A stretch of DNA of 64,000 bases from Amycolatopsis decaplanina DSM 44594 (GCF_000342005.1 NZ_AOHO01000032.1:1-64000); one strand, 5' to 3'; shown: positions 18,056 to 27,785, numbered from the stretch's first letter. Translations and numbers: made by a program. The notes: a model not told the origin generated them from the sequence alone.

Positions 18056-18808
18056 CTACTTGTCCCGCCGGAACAGCTTGTTCCCCAGCCACACGATGGG
18101 GTCGTACTTCCGGTCCGCGACGCGTTCCTTCATCGGGATCAGCGCGTTGTCGGTGATGTGGATGCCCTCCGGGCACACGTCCGAGCAGCACTTGGTGATG
18201 TTGCAGTACCCGAGGCCGTGCTCTTCCTGCGCCTCGTCACGCCGGTCGGCGACGTCGAGGGGGTGCATTTCGAGTTCGGCGATCCGCATCAGGTACCGGG
18301 GCCCGGCGAAGGCCTCTTTGTTCTCCTCGTGGTCACGCACCACGTGGCAGGTGTTCTGGCACAGGAAGCACTCGATGCACTTGCGAAACTCCTGTGAGCG
18401 TTCGACATCGACCTGCTGCATCCGGTACTCCCCCGGTTTGAGCTCCGGGGGCGGCGTGAAAGATGGGATCTCGCGGGCTTTGGTGTAGTTGAACGACACG
18501 TCGGTCACCAGGTCGCGGATCACCGGGAACGTCCGCATCGGCGTCACGGTGATGACCTCGTCCTCGGTGAAGGTCGACATCCGGGTCATGCACAGCAACC
18601 GCGGCTTGCCGTTGATCTCCGCCGAACACGAACCGCATTTGCCCGCCTTGCAGTTCCACCGCACGGCCAGATCCGAGGCCTGGGTGGCCTGCAACCGGTG
18701 GATGATGTCGAGGACGACCTCACCCTCGTTGACCTCGACGCTGTAGTCCTGCAGCTCACCCGAGTCGGCGTCGCCGCGCCAGACCCGGAAACTCGCCTTG
18801 TAGCTCAT
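18056..18808 (-). CDS. sdhB: Succinate dehydrogenase iron-sulfur subunit
   Basis: 250 residues. Carries electrons from the flavin to the membrane anchor. 2Fe-2S ligands in CKAGKCGSC plus the later LLC; cluster motifs CIECFLCQNTC and CCSDVCPEG for the 4Fe-4S and 3Fe-4S centres. The sequence type is that of the Sdh1-like enzyme of mycobacteria (Rv0247c). Start overlaps the sdhA stop (ATGA). Confidence 0.95.
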   Translation of the reverse strand: MSYKASFRVWRGDADSGELQDYSVEVNEGEVVLDIIHRLQATQASDLAVRWNCKAGKCGSCSAEINGKPRLLCMTRMSTFTEDEVITVTPMRTFPVIRDLVTDVSFNYTKAREIPSFTPPPELKPGEYRMQQVDVERSQEFRKCIECFLCQNTCHVVRDHEENKEAFAGPRYLMRIAELEMHPLDVADRRDEAQEEHGLGYCNITKCCSDVCPEGIHITDNALIPMKERVADRKYDPIVWLGNKLFRRDK

Positions 18809-20721
18809 GCCGGACTCCCGGGGTGCGAAGTCAGTTCTTCGTCGGTGTAGTACTTCCCCAGCTCGGACAGTTCGAACAGCTCCAGCAGGTCCTGTCGCAG
18901 CGGGGTCTGTGCCTTGACCTCGACGCCGATGTCCGGCACCACCGGGTTGTCGCCCGGCGTGGCCGAGCAGACCAGGAGTTTGTTGCGCCACTGGGCGTCC
19001 ATGCCCGGATGGTCGTCGCGCGTGTGCCCGCCCCGGCTTTCGGTCCTGGTGAGCGCGGCCCTGGCGACGCATTCGCTGACCATCAGCATGTTCCGCAGGT
19101 CCACGGCGAGATGCCAGCCGGGGTTGAACTGCCGGTGCCCTTCGACGGTGACCCGCTTGATCCGCTCGCGCAGTTCCCCGAGCTTCTCCAGCGCCCGCTC
19201 GATCTCCTCCGCCTTGCGGATGATGCCGACCAGGTCGTTCATCGACTGCTGCAGTTCGGTGTGCAGGCTGTACGGGTTCTCCTCGACGTCGTTCTCCGGC
19301 GGATCGAACGGCGCGAGCGCCATCGCCGCGGCGGCGTCCACATCGGACTGACTGACCTTCGGGCGGTCCTTCAGTTCCGCGACATAGGAGGCGGCGCCGA
19401 GGCCCGCGCGGCGGCCGAAGACGAGCAGATCCGAAAGCGAGTTGCCGCCGAGCCGGTTGGACCCGTGCATCCCGCCCGAGCATTCACCGGCGGCGAACAG
19501 CCCCGGCACACTCGACGACGCGGTGTCCGGGTCGACCTCGATCCCGCCCATCACGTAGTGACAGGTGGGGCCGACCTCCATCGGTTCCTTCGTGATGTCG
19601 ACGTCGGCGAGTTCCTTGAACTGGTGGTACATCGACGGCAGCCGTTTGCGGATCTCCTCCGCGGGCAGCCTGCTGGCGATGTCGAGGAAAACCCCGCCGT
19701 GCGGCGATCCCCGGCCCGCCTTGACCTCGGAGTTGATCGCTCGTGCCACCTCGTCGCGCGGCAGAAGGTCCGGAGTACGGCGGTTCTTCTCCTGGTCGGT
19801 GTACCAGCGGTCGGCTTCCTCCTCGCTGTCCGCGTATTGCCCCTTGAACACGTCGGGGACGTACTCGAACATGAACCGCTTGTCCTCGGTGTTCTTGAGG
19901 ACCCCGCCGTCACCGCGGACGCCTTCGGTGACCAGGATGCCCTTCACACTCGGCGGCCAGACCATGCCCGTCGGATGGAACTGGACGAACTCCATGTTGA
20001 TGAGCGTCGCCCCGGCCCGCAGCGCCAGCGCGTGCCCGTCACCGGTGTACTCCCACGAGTTCGAGGTGACCTTGAACGATTTCCCGATGCCGCCGGTGGC
20101 CAGTACCACCGCCGGCGCCTCGAACAGGATGAACCGGCCGCTCTCGCGCCAGTACCCGAAGGCGCCCGAGATCCGGCCGTCTTCGGTCAGCAGTTCGGTG
20201 ATGGTGCATTCGGCGAAGACCTTGATCCTCGCCTCGTAGTCGCCGGTCTCCTTGAAGTCCTCTTGTTGCAGCGAAACGATTTTCTGCTGCATCGTGCGGA
20301 TCAGTTCGAGCCCGGTGCGGTCGCCGACGTGCGCCAGCCGCGGGTACGTGTGCCCGCCGAAGTTGCGCTGGCTGATCCGGCCGTCGGCGGTGCGGTCGAA
20401 CAACGCGCCGTAGGTCTCCAGTTCCCAGACCCGGTCCGGCGCCTCCTTGGCGTGGAGTTCGGCCATCCGCCAGTTGTTGAGGAACTTCCCGCCACGCATG
20501 GTGTCGCGGAAGTGCACCTGCCAGTTGTCGTTCGAGTTCGCGTTGCCCATCGACGCCGCGCAGCCGCCTTCGGCCATCACCGTATGCGCCTTGCCGAAGA
20601 GCGATTTGCACACCACCGCGACGCTGAAACCGCGTTCACGGGCTTCGATGACCGCGCGGAGGCCGGCACCGCCGGCACCGATCACCACCACGTCGTAGTT
20701 GAGCCGTTCGACCTCGGTCAT
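18805..20721 (-). CDS. sdhA: Succinate dehydrogenase flavoprotein subunit
   Basis: 638 residues. Oxidises succinate to fumarate with covalent FAD. Rossmann motif VVVIGAGGAGLRA near the N-terminus, FAD-linking His in KAHTVMAEGGC, active-site segment HPTGMVWPPS, and GGNSLSDLLVFGR. The ATG giving MTEVERLNYDVV has GAGGTGG at good spacing; a GTG four codons earlier overlaps that ribosome site. Ortholog position of Rv0248c. Confidence 0.95.
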   Translation of the reverse strand: MTEVERLNYDVVVIGAGGAGLRAVIEARERGFSVAVVCKSLFGKAHTVMAEGGCAASMGNANSNDNWQVHFRDTMRGGKFLNNWRMAELHAKEAPDRVWELETYGALFDRTADGRISQRNFGGHTYPRLAHVGDRTGLELIRTMQQKIVSLQQEDFKETGDYEARIKVFAECTITELLTEDGRISGAFGYWRESGRFILFEAPAVVLATGGIGKSFKVTSNSWEYTGDGHALALRAGATLINMEFVQFHPTGMVWPPSVKGILVTEGVRGDGGVLKNTEDKRFMFEYVPDVFKGQYADSEEEADRWYTDQEKNRRTPDLLPRDEVARAINSEVKAGRGSPHGGVFLDIASRLPAEEIRKRLPSMYHQFKELADVDITKEPMEVGPTCHYVMGGIEVDPDTASSSVPGLFAAGECSGGMHGSNRLGGNSLSDLLVFGRRAGLGAASYVAELKDRPKVSQSDVDAAAAMALAPFDPPENDVEENPYSLHTELQQSMNDLVGIIRKAEEIERALEKLGELRERIKRVTVEGHRQFNPGWHLAVDLRNMLMVSECVARAALTRTESRGGHTRDDHPGMDAQWRNKLLVCSATPGDNPVVPDIGVEVKAQTPLRQDLLELFELSELGKYYTDEELTSHPGSPA

Positions 20722-20772
20722 GAAAAGAGCCACCTCAAAGCTTGTCGCCGGGGACGGGAGATTCCCGCGCCG

Positions 20773-21603
20773 CTAGTTGATGAACCGCAGATCCGAAATC
20801 GCGCCGCTGGCCACGAGCATCACGTAGAGGTCGGTCAGCACGAGCGTGCCGAGCGTCGTCCACGCCAGCGCCATGTGGCGGGTGTTGAGTTTCGTCACCT
20901 GGGTCCAGATCCAGTAGCGCACCGGATGTTTGGAGAAGTGCTTCAGCCTGCCGCCGGTCACGTGACGGCACGAGTGGCACGACAACGTGTAGGCCCACAA
21001 CAGGATCACGTTGCCGAGCAGCACGATGTTGCCGAGCCCGAAACCGAACCCGCCGTCTATGCCGTGGAAGGCGGTGATCGCGTCGTAGGTGTTGACCAGC
21101 GAGACGACCACGGCCACGTAGAAGAAGTAGCGGTGGGCGTTCTGGATGATCAGCGGAAGCCGGGTCTCACCGGTGTACTTCGCGTGCGGTTCGGCGACCG
21201 CGCAGGCGGGCGGCGAGAACCAGACGGCCCGGTAGTAGGCCTTGCGGTAGTAGTAGCAGGTCAGCCGGAAGCCCAGCAGGAACGGCAGGACCAGGAAGCC
21301 GAGCGGGATGAAACCCGGCAGTTCGCCGAACCAGGCGCCGAAATGCCGGGAGCCTTCGACGCAGGATTCCGAGACGCAGGGCGAATAGAACGGCGTCAGG
21401 TAGTGGTATTCGGGCACCCAGTACGCGGTGCGCACGAAGGACCTGATCGTCGCGTAGATGATGAAGGCGGAGAGGCCGAGGACGGTCAGCAGCGGGGACA
21501 GCCACCATCGGTCGGTGCGCAGTGTTCGTTCGGCGATCAGGGCCCGCGACGGTGCGCGGACCCCCGTACCCCGTCCGGCCTCTTTGCCGGCGGGGGCGCT
21601 CAC
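20773..21603 (-). CDS. sdhC: Succinate dehydrogenase membrane anchor (Sdh1 type)
   Basis: 276 residues, about five to six hydrophobic segments, with conserved His in NAHRYFF and SCHSCRH that could ligate haem. Sequence and operon position match Rv0249c, the single long anchor of mycobacterial Sdh1, rather than paired small SdhC/SdhD subunits. The GTG start overlaps the preceding small gene (GTGA). The quinone partner is presumably menaquinone (family knowledge). Confidence 0.9.
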   Translation of the reverse strand: MSAPAGKEAGRGTGVRAPSRALIAERTLRTDRWWLSPLLTVLGLSAFIIYATIRSFVRTAYWVPEYHYLTPFYSPCVSESCVEGSRHFGAWFGELPGFIPLGFLVLPFLLGFRLTCYYYRKAYYRAVWFSPPACAVAEPHAKYTGETRLPLIIQNAHRYFFYVAVVVSLVNTYDAITAFHGIDGGFGFGLGNIVLLGNVILLWAYTLSCHSCRHVTGGRLKHFSKHPVRYWIWTQVTKLNTRHMALAWTTLGTLVLTDLYVMLVASGAISDLRFIN

Positions 21604-21887
21604 CGCTGGTCGCGCTTGTAGCCGCCGACGCCTTCGTCATCGGCGCCGTGCCAGAGTGCCGGATCGTAGGGCGTATCGGGCACCTGGACACGATCGGCGG
21701 CCTTCGCCTGCGCGGGCACCGCGTTCGGGGTCGTGTCGAGGTCCGTCGCGTCGATGTCGAGCCGCTCGACGTCGTTCGCCAGGCGCCGTACCGCCGAGGC
21801 GTCGCCGTATCGGGAGCGCAGCGCGCCGACGCACTGCCTCAGCTGACCGATGGCTCGCCGAAGCTCGGCGATCTCTGTGGTGGACAT
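21600..21887 (-). CDS. Small protein of the sdh operon (Rv0250c-like)
   Basis: 95 residues, soluble. N-terminal helix STTEIAELRRAIGQLRQCVGALR, then an acidic middle with ERLDIDATDLD, and a C-terminal tail VPDTPYDPALWHGADDEG. It is first in the sdh operon and translationally coupled to the anchor gene, the same place as Rv0250c (97 residues) in M. tuberculosis. Function unknown; an assembly or regulatory role for the dehydrogenase is plausible. Confidence 0.85.
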   Translation of the reverse strand: MSTTEIAELRRAIGQLRQCVGALRSRYGDASAVRRLANDVERLDIDATDLDTTPNAVPAQAKAADRVQVPDTPYDPALWHGADDEGVGGYKRDQR

Positions 21888-21971
21888 CGGTACCTCCCGA
21901 TGGGTCGGTTCGGTTGGCCGCTTGAGCCTTCGAGGGCAAGCGATTCCTCGCCGTCTCGACTCTGCCGCGCG

Positions 21972-21987
21972 TTGTGCAATGTGACAA
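21972..21987. promoter_or_regulatory. Rex-like operator candidate upstream of sdh
   Basis: TTGTGCAATGTGACAA resembles the Rex redox-sensor consensus TTGTG-N6-CACAA with one mismatch in the second half. It lies about 85 bp before the first sdh gene. Rex control of respiratory genes is known in actinomycetes; this site is only a candidate. Confidence 0.3.
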
Positions 21988-22007
21988 GTAGCACAGTAGA
22001 ACCTAAG

Positions 22008-22027
22008 GGCGTGACGGAGGTCACGCC
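22008..22027. promoter_or_regulatory. Palindrome in the sdh/edd divergent gap
   Basis: Perfect 8-4-8 inverted repeat GGCGTGAC-GGAG-GTCACGCC midway between the two operons. Possible regulator site for either; the regulator is unknown. Confidence 0.4.
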
Positions 22028-22048
22028 AGTCGATCTTCTGTATCGATT

Positions 22049-22077
22049 TTGATTCGGGCTTTACCCCGAGGTACTGT
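22049..22077 (+). promoter_or_regulatory. Candidate edd-eda promoter
   Basis: -35 TTGATT, 17-bp spacer, -10 TACTGT, about 75 nt before the edd start and in a locally AT-rich patch. Confidence 0.5.
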
Positions 22078-22152
22078 GGCCACTGTCACGACCCAGCGAC
22101 GTCAGCGTTGCCGTCCCGCGGACCACCACGACCAGTGATCCGGAGCCGGACA

Positions 22153-24042
22153 ATGAGCACCGCCCCGAACGTCCACCCCATCATCGCCGAAGTCACCGAA
22201 CGCGTCGCCGCCCGCAGCGCCGAAACCCGCGCCGCGTACCTCGAGCGCGTCGCCGCCGCCCACGAGGAGGGGCCGGTGCGGCGCGGCCTCGACTGCAGCA
22301 ACCTCGCCCACGGCTTCGCCGCGATGGAAGGTGTCGACAAAGCGGCACTGCGCGCCGCGCGGGCGCCGGGCGTCGCGATCGTCTCCTCCTACAACGACAT
22401 GCTTTCGGCGCATCAGCCGATGCAGTCGTACCCCGCGATGCTGAAGGGCTCGGTCCGCCAGGCGGGCGGGGTGGCCCAGTTCGCCGGCGGCGTGCCCGCG
22501 ATGTGCGACGGCGTCACCCAGGGCCGTCCGGGGATGGAGCTGTCGCTGTTCAGCCGCGAGGTGATCGCGATGTCGACCGCGATCGCGCTGTCCCACGACA
22601 TGTTCGACGCGGCGCTGCTGCTCGGCGTATGCGACAAGATCGTGCCCGGCCTGCTGATCGGGGCGCTGTCCTTCGGGCATCTCCCGGCGATCCTGGTGCC
22701 CGCCGGACCGATGAACTCGGGCCTGCCGAACAAGGAGAAGGCGCGCGTGCGCCAGCTCTATGCCGAGGGCAAGGCGACCCGTGAAGACCTGCTGGACGCC
22801 GAAGCGGCTTCGTACCATTCGGCGGGAACGTGCACCTTCTACGGCACCGCCAACTCGAACCAGATGGTCGTCGAGGTGATGGGCCTGCACCTGCCGGGCG
22901 CCAGCTTCGTGCAGCCGAACTCGCCGCTGCGGCGTGTGCTCACCGAGGAGGCCGGGCGCCGCGTGGTGAAGCTCTCGCGCGGCGAGGAGTACACGCCGGT
23001 CTCGCGGGTGATCGACGAGAAGGCCGTCGTCAACGGTGTCATCGCGCTGCTCGCCACGGGCGGTTCGACCAACCACACCATGCACCTGGTCGCGATCGCC
23101 GCCGCCGCGGGCATCCAGCTGACCTGGGACGACTTCTCCGATCTGTCGTCGGTGATCCCCCTGTTGGCCCGCGTGTACCCGAACGGCAGCGCGGACATCA
23201 ACCACTTCCACGCCGCCGGGGGCATCCAGTTCCTGGTCGGCACGCTGCTCGACGCGGGCCTGCTGCACGAGGACGTCCAGACCGTCGCCGGACCGGGCCT
23301 GCACCGCTACCGGCAGGAGCCGATCCTGTCGGAGGGCGAATTGGTCTGGCGCGACGTCCCGACGCGCAGCCTCGACGAGGACGTCCTGCGTCCCGCGTGG
23401 AGGCCGTTCGCCTCCGACGGCGGGCTGCGGATGGTCGCGGGCAACCTCGGCCGCGCGGTGATCAAGGTGTCGGCGGTGGCGCCGGAGCACCGGATCGTCC
23501 AGGCCCCGGCGCGGGTCTTCACCGACCAGAAGTCCTTCAAGGACGCTTTCGAGGCAGGCGAGCTGGACCGCGACGTCGTCGTGGTCATCCGGCAGCAGGG
23601 CCCGCGGGCCAACGGGATGCCGGAACTGCACGGGCTCACCCCGGCGCTGGGGGTGCTGATGGACCGCGGGCACCAGGTGGCGTTGCTCACCGACGGGCGG
23701 ATGTCCGGCGCGTCCGGCAAGATCCCGGCGGCGATCCAGGTGACCCCGGAAGCCGCTGCGGGAGGCCCGATCGCGCGGATCGCCGATGGCGACGTCGTCC
23801 GCCTCGACGCCAAGGCCGGGACGCTTGACGTCCTCGTGGGTGACGAAGAACTCGCCCGTCGTGAACTGGTGGACTCCCCGCCTTCGGAGGCATCCTGGAC
23901 CGGCACCGGCCGGGAGCTGTTCGCGGCGCTGCGCCGCGCGGTCGGCCCCGCCGACCAAGGCGCGAGCGTGTTCGGACCGCTCACGCCGGAACACTTCGGC
24001 GCTCCGGCGCACACGCTGACCCCTGTGGAGGTAACCCAGTGA
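22153..24042 (+). CDS. edd: Phosphogluconate dehydratase
   Basis: 629 residues. Converts 6-phosphogluconate to KDPG, the first committed step of the Entner-Doudoroff pathway. IlvD/Edd family with Fe-S cysteines in [13 protein letters not shown] and [13 protein letters not shown]-terminal [16 protein letters not shown] separates Edd from dihydroxyacid dehydratase, as does linkage to eda. The ATG was chosen for [18 protein letters not shown]; upstream frame is promoter. Overlaps eda by GTGA. Confidence 0.95.
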   Translation: MSTAPNVHPIIAEVTERVAARSAETRAAYLERVAAAHEEGPVRRGLDCSNLAHGFAAMEGVDKAALRAARAPGVAIVSSYNDMLSAHQPMQSYPAMLKGSVRQAGGVAQFAGGVPAMCDGVTQGRPGMELSLFSREVIAMSTAIALSHDMFDAALLLGVCDKIVPGLLIGALSFGHLPAILVPAGPMNSGLPNKEKARVRQLYAEGKATREDLLDAEAASYHSAGTCTFYGTANSNQMVVEVMGLHLPGASFVQPNSPLRRVLTEEAGRRVVKLSRGEEYTPVSRVIDEKAVVNGVIALLATGGSTNHTMHLVAIAAAAGIQLTWDDFSDLSSVIPLLARVYPNGSADINHFHAAGGIQFLVGTLLDAGLLHEDVQTVAGPGLHRYRQEPILSEGELVWRDVPTRSLDEDVLRPAWRPFASDGGLRMVAGNLGRAVIKVSAVAPEHRIVQAPARVFTDQKSFKDAFEAGELDRDVVVVIRQQGPRANGMPELHGLTPALGVLMDRGHQVALLTDGRMSGASGKIPAAIQVTPEAAAGGPIARIADGDVVRLDAKAGTLDVLVGDEELARRELVDSPPSEASWTGTGRELFAALRRAVGPADQGASVFGPLTPEHFGAPAHTLTPVEVTQ

Positions 24043-24659
24043 CCACCGGCGCCGACCTGCTCGGCCTGTCCCCCGTGATGCCCGTCGTCGTGCTCGACGA
24101 CGCCGCCGACGCCGTGCCCACCGCGCGGGCCCTGCTCGCGGGCGGGATCGGCGTGATCGAGCTGACCCTGCGCACCCCGGCGGCACTCGCCTCCATCGAG
24201 CGGATCGCCGCGGAGGTCCCGGAGATCGTCATCGGCGCCGGCACGGTCACCGCGCCCGAGCACGCCAAGCAGGCGGCCGACGCCGGCGCGAAGTTCCTGG
24301 TGACCCCGGGCTGCACGGATTCCGTGCTGGACGCCGCGTTCGACACCGGCCTGCCGTTCCTGCCGGGCGCGAGCACGGTCTCGGAGGCGATGCGGCTGGC
24401 CGAACGCGGACTGACCGCGCTGAAGTTCTTCCCCGCCGAGGCCAGCGGCGGCGTGGCGTATCTGAAGTCGATCGGCGGACCGCTGCCCGGGCTGCGGTTC
24501 TGCCCGACCGGCGGGATCACCGTGAAGACCGCACCGGACTATCTCGCACTGTCCAATGTGGGCTGCATCGGTGGTTCGTGGCTGACGCCGAAGGATGCCT
24601 TGGCCGCCAAGGACTTCGGGAAGATCGAAGCCTTCGCGGCGGAGGCTTCGAAGCTCTGA
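24039..24659 (+). CDS. eda: KDPG/KHG aldolase
   Basis: 206 residues. Cleaves KDPG to pyruvate and glyceraldehyde-3-phosphate. Seen: catalytic Glu in [26 protein letters not shown], and Schiff-base Lys in [11 protein letters not shown]. The GTG start lies inside the edd stop, so it is coupled. No zwf, pgl or gluconate kinase lies nearby; 6-phosphogluconate must come from elsewhere. Confidence 0.95.
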   Translation: MTTGADLLGLSPVMPVVVLDDAADAVPTARALLAGGIGVIELTLRTPAALASIERIAAEVPEIVIGAGTVTAPEHAKQAADAGAKFLVTPGCTDSVLDAAFDTGLPFLPGASTVSEAMRLAERGLTALKFFPAEASGGVAYLKSIGGPLPGLRFCPTGGITVKTAPDYLALSNVGCIGGSWLTPKDALAAKDFGKIEAFAAEASKL

Positions 24660-24705
24660 TCCATCCGGTGAGGGCCACTCGCGCGACGGGTGGCCCTCAC
24701 TTGTT

Positions 24706-25143
24706 TCAGAGCGGCAGCTGGTACTGGATGAAGCCCCGGTTGACCGCGACCCGGTCGTACAGGCGGCGCGCGGTCACGTTGGATTCCTTGGTGTGCCAGT
24801 AGACCCTGCCGCAACCGCGGGCGCGGGCCCAGTCCGCGACGGCCTCGATCAGCGCCCGCGCGACCCCCTTGCCCCGGGCTTCCGGCGCGGTGAACAGGTC
24901 TTGCAGGTAACAGACGTCGGTGAGCGCGGAAGTACTGGGATGTACCAGGAAATGCACGATCCCGACGAGCTCGCCGCCCACGTGGGCACCGAGCGCGTGC
25001 ATCCGCTCCCCTGCCCGGAATTCGCGCCAGGCCCGATCGTAGACCTCTTGCGGCGCAACACGTTCGTAGAAGGCGATGTACGCGCGGAACAGGCGTTCCC
25101 AGGCTTCGCGGTCTTCGGGCTTCAACGGCTCGATGGTGATCAT
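24706..25143 (-). CDS. GNAT family N-acetyltransferase
   Basis: 145 residues, single GNAT domain. Acetyl-CoA loop in [19 protein letters not shown] (R/Q-x-x-G-x-G/A), followed by [17 protein letters not shown], typical of the RimI-like/small-molecule group. The ATG has GGGAGG seven bases upstream. Monocistronic; substrate unknown. Confidence 0.88.
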   Translation of the reverse strand: MITIEPLKPEDREAWERLFRAYIAFYERVAPQEVYDRAWREFRAGERMHALGAHVGGELVGIVHFLVHPSTSALTDVCYLQDLFTAPEARGKGVARALIEAVADWARARGCGRVYWHTKESNVTARRLYDRVAVNRGFIQYQLPL

Positions 25144-25232
25144 GTTCGTCCTCCCAGTGATCACCCGAGCCTAGAGTTTCCCCGCCGTCCCGCGTGTGGC
25201 CACTCACGCGGTAAAGCGGGCTGCCACTCCGG

Positions 25233-25673
25233 TCAGCTGACGGCTTGCTTCACCAAGGCGGCGATGCGCTTCTCCACCGCGGGGGTGGCGTCGGTCAGCG
25301 CGAAGGCGGTCGCCCACATCGCACCGTCGTCGAGCTGAGCGGCGTCGTTGAAGCCGAGCGTCGCGTACCGCGTCTTGAACTTGGCCGCAGGCTGGAAGAA
25401 GCAGACGAGCTTGCCGTCCAGCGCGTAGGCGGGCTGGCCGTACCAGAGCTTCGGCGCGAGCATCGGGGCGTTCGCCTTCACGACGGTGTGGACCAGCTCG
25501 GCCAGCGCCCGGTCTTCGTCGGACATCTCGGCGATCTTCGCGACCACGTCCTGTTCGGCCGCCGCCGCTTTGTCGGCGCTCGAACTGCGGCGCGCCGCCT
25601 TCTTCATGTCCTGGGCGTGTTCCTTCATCGCGGCCTTCTCATCGGCCGTGAATCCTTCGTACGTGGTGGCCAT
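25233..25673 (-). CDS. DUF1801-type (YdhG-like) protein
   Basis: 146 residues. The N-terminal third is Lys/Ala-rich helix (ADEKAAMKEHAQDMKKAARR); the C-terminal part is a DUF1801 domain with LWYGQPAYALDGKLVCFFQPA and ATLGFNDAAQLDDG. AAGGAG precedes the ATG. It follows a VOC gene by about 50 bp and may be cotranscribed. Function unknown. Confidence 0.85.
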   Translation of the reverse strand: MATTYEGFTADEKAAMKEHAQDMKKAARRSSSADKAAAAEQDVVAKIAEMSDEDRALAELVHTVVKANAPMLAPKLWYGQPAYALDGKLVCFFQPAAKFKTRYATLGFNDAAQLDDGAMWATAFALTDATPAVEKRIAALVKQAVS

Positions 25674-25723
25674 GGTGTTTTCTCCTTGGTAAGCGGCGAG
25701 CGGGGGCATCCGGTAGTGGCACA

Positions 25724-26347
25724 TCAGGACTGGGCGGCGAGAGCCGAGGTCTCCCAGGTGAACCCGTCCGGGTCGGTGAACGGGGCGGCGCCGCAGATCG
25801 CGATGCGGTGCGAGCCGGTGCCCTCGGGGGACACGCCGGCATCCTTGGCCAAAGCCTTGCGCTTGTACAGCGCCAGCTTCACGGGGCTCGAGCCGGCTTC
25901 GAACTCGACGTACACGCGGCCGAAGCTCTTCCCCACGGTGAGACCGTGCTCGACGTAGAACTTCTTGCTCGCGGCCACGTCGGCGACGCCCAGCAGCAAC
26001 ACGATGTCGTCGATCTCGCGGGTGGCCGGCCCGGTGTTCTTCTTCGCCGAGGTGGCGATCTTCCAGATCGCGCCGTCCGGGGCCTGGACGGTTCCGCCGT
26101 AACCCCACATCGACTTCGCGGCGGGCTTGATCACGGTCGCCCCGGCGGCGACGGCGGCGTCGATGAGCGCGTCGGCGTTGGCGGGCTGGGAAACCGTGAG
26201 GGAAAGGGTGTAACCGCGGAAGCCGGTGGACGGCTCCTGCGAAGCCCGCAGGCGAAGCTCGGAGCCGAGCCCGAAGGCGGTGGTGTAGAAGCGTTCGGCG
26301 GCCTCGGTGTCGGCCACTTCGAGGGTGATGGCGTCGATGAAGTTCAT
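25724..26347 (-). CDS. VOC-fold (glyoxalase-like) protein, two modules
   Basis: 207 residues. Module one, FIDAITLEVADTEAAERFYTTAFG..., module two, EIDDIVLLLGVADVAASKKFYVEHGL..., each ending in a DPDG/APDGAIW strand. Both modules keep parts of the metal-site pattern. No partner enzyme nearby; it could be a resistance or lyase-type protein. Probably in one transcript with the DUF1801 gene. Confidence 0.85.
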   Translation of the reverse strand: MNFIDAITLEVADTEAAERFYTTAFGLGSELRLRASQEPSTGFRGYTLSLTVSQPANADALIDAAVAAGATVIKPAAKSMWGYGGTVQAPDGAIWKIATSAKKNTGPATREIDDIVLLLGVADVAASKKFYVEHGLTVGKSFGRVYVEFEAGSSPVKLALYKRKALAKDAGVSPEGTGSHRIAICGAAPFTDPDGFTWETSALAAQS

Positions 26348-26474
26348 GCCGGTAACGCTATTTCGGGCCGGGCTTCCGGCGCTTCTTGATTCCTGATCGG
26401 TCGCATCGGCGCTGGTCAGAGCCTCCTCGATCGCCCGGAAGACGCGGCACGCCCCGTGAGACCACCGCCGTGAG

Positions 26475-26529
26475 CTTGATCAACGGAAGATCTAGGACGT
26501 TGGGTGTCCCCGATCTTCCCTTGATCAAG
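26475..26529. repeat. Family E palindrome, copy E1
   Basis: 18-bp arms starting CTTGATCAACGGAAGATC with one mismatch, around a core GGAC-N7-GTCC. It lies 130 bp upstream of the VOC gene in a 698-bp gap without genes. The core is related, in reverse, to copy E2. Confidence 0.75.
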
Positions 26530-26763
26530 ACCCGAGGCTTCGTGACGATGCGGGAATCGGGCCCTGAACGTCCCGGTTCCCACATCTCCGCGCCTGGACA
26601 GTCACCTCACGCCGGTCCGTGGCAGGTAGGTGAATACAGGTCCGTTCTATTGAGGAGCAGGTCGAACGTGTCGTGTTCGCGGGCGGGACGGCAGTGGGCT
26701 GAAAGCTCCCTTCGTCTCGTCTGACGCGGCGAAGGACGCCTTAGTCCCGGTCAGGCGCCGGGG

Positions 26764-26943
26764 TCGTGAGTGGCAAGTCGCGTTCTATTGAGGGGTAGGC
26801 AAAGATGGCATGTTGCGAAAGCCTCTTTCGCAAGCTTCAACGTCACGAAAGAGGCTTTCGCAACGTCGGTGGAGGCAGGGGGACGGTCGGCCCAGGGGGC
26901 CTTCACGTACACCAAGCGACCTGAGCGGCGGACCGTCGTGGGC
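26764..26943. repeat. Mosaic of repeat modules upstream of copy A3
   Basis: A half family A arm (CGTGAGTGGCAAGT) is joined to the module ATTGAGGGGTAGGCAAAG, as also seen at 7.38 and 42.4 kb. It is followed by palindrome D2, then GGGGGCCTTCACGTAC, a remnant of a family C arm, and GAGCGGCGGACCGT, a flank shared with the other family A copies. No ORF here is credible. Confidence 0.65.
26812..26864. repeat. Family D palindrome, copy D2
   Basis: 19-bp perfect arms GTTGCGAAAGCCTCTTTCG with a 15-nt centre. The left arm alone also forms GCGAAAG-CCT-CTTTCGC. Confidence 0.8.
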
Positions 26944-26989
26944 CTCGTGAGTGGTGAGGACGGTTCTAACCGTCCTCACCACTCACGAG
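26944..26989. repeat. Family A palindrome, copy A3
   Basis: 22-bp perfect arms with centre CT. Stem variant TGAGGACGG is matched by CCGTCCTCA. It lies 56 bp after the recX stop. Confidence 0.85.
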
Positions 26990-27045
26990 CCGGCCGTGCG
27001 GGCAAGTGGGGCCGCCCGGCCGGTGAGCGGCTCGGGTGATGGGGC

Positions 27046-27588
27046 TCAGTCGAGGGTGGCGTCGTCCAGCAGCGCCGACTCGGCGCCGAACTCGCGGAGT
27101 TCGTCGCGGATCACGGTGTAGGCCAGCCCCTGGGGATAGCCCTTGCGGGCGAGGAAGCCCAGCAGGCGGCGGATCGCCGTCTGCTCGTCGACGTTGCCCA
27201 AGGAGCGCATGCGCTTCCGTACCAGCTCTCGGGCGCGCTGCTCCTCTGCCTCTCGGTCCACCTCGTCGGCGGCCTGGACGGCGATATCCCCATCTATTCC
27301 TTTGCGTTTGAGTTCGGCTACGAGGGCGTTCCGTGCCAGGCCCATGTTGGCATGACGGGAACGCACCCACATCTCGGCGAACTCGGCGTCGTTGATGAGC
27401 CCTGCCTTGTCCAGCTTACCGAGCAGGGTCTCCGTCGTCTCCTCGTCGAAGCCCTTGCGTTTGAGGGCCTGACGCAGTTCCTCCGTGGAACGCGGGCGCG
27501 CGGCCAGGAGATCGAAGCAGATCTCCTTGGCCTTCTTCCTCCGCTCGTCCGGTGGCAGCTCCGCCGGATCCACTTTGGGCGCACGCAT
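27046..27588 (-). CDS. recX: Regulatory protein RecX
   Basis: 180 residues, all-helical three-repeat RecX fold: AKEICFDLLAARPRSTEELRQAL, AEFAEMWVRSR, GLARNALVAELKRKGI, ending in a third helical repeat with GFLARKGYPQGLAYTVI. Binds and inhibits RecA filaments. Downstream of recA on the same strand, but separated by 197 bp that hold two strong hairpins, so its level may be set by partial read-through. Confidence 0.95.
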   Translation of the reverse strand: MRAPKVDPAELPPDERRKKAKEICFDLLAARPRSTEELRQALKRKGFDEETTETLLGKLDKAGLINDAEFAEMWVRSRHANMGLARNALVAELKRKGIDGDIAVQAADEVDREAEEQRARELVRKRMRSLGNVDEQTAIRRLLGFLARKGYPQGLAYTVIRDELREFGAESALLDDATLD

Positions 27589-27644
27589 TCAGCTATCACT
27601 CCTCAGAAGGCAACAACGAATCGGCACCCGAGGCCCCTGGGGGT

Positions 27645-27695
27645 CCAGGGGGCTTGCCCCTGGCGGGGAATCCAAGGGGGCGGAGCCCCTCTTGG
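27645..27695. repeat. GC-rich double hairpin between recA and recX
   Basis: CCAGGGG-GCTTG-CCCCTGG followed by CCAAG-GGGGC-GGA-GCCCC-TCTTGG. This CCAAGGGGGCGGAGCCCC style is a frequent intergenic motif of high-GC actinomycetes. No U-run. Probably an attenuator limiting recX expression from the recA promoter. Confidence 0.6.
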
Positions 27696-27785
27696 CGGGG
27701 TCTGGGGGTTCGACTCCCAGAAGGCACGGCGAAGGGATGACGGCGAGCGCTCTCCGCGAGCACACTCCTCCCAATCCCGCAGCCC

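Noticed and set aside
18823..21621. 932-codon plus-strand frame over the sdh operon
   Set aside because: Antisense to three clear sdh genes; composition is typical of a shadow frame.
27702..27720. T-arm-like CTGGG-GGTTCGACT-CCCAG between recA and recX
   Set aside because: No acceptor, anticodon or D-arm can be built around it; part of the GC-rich repeat region.
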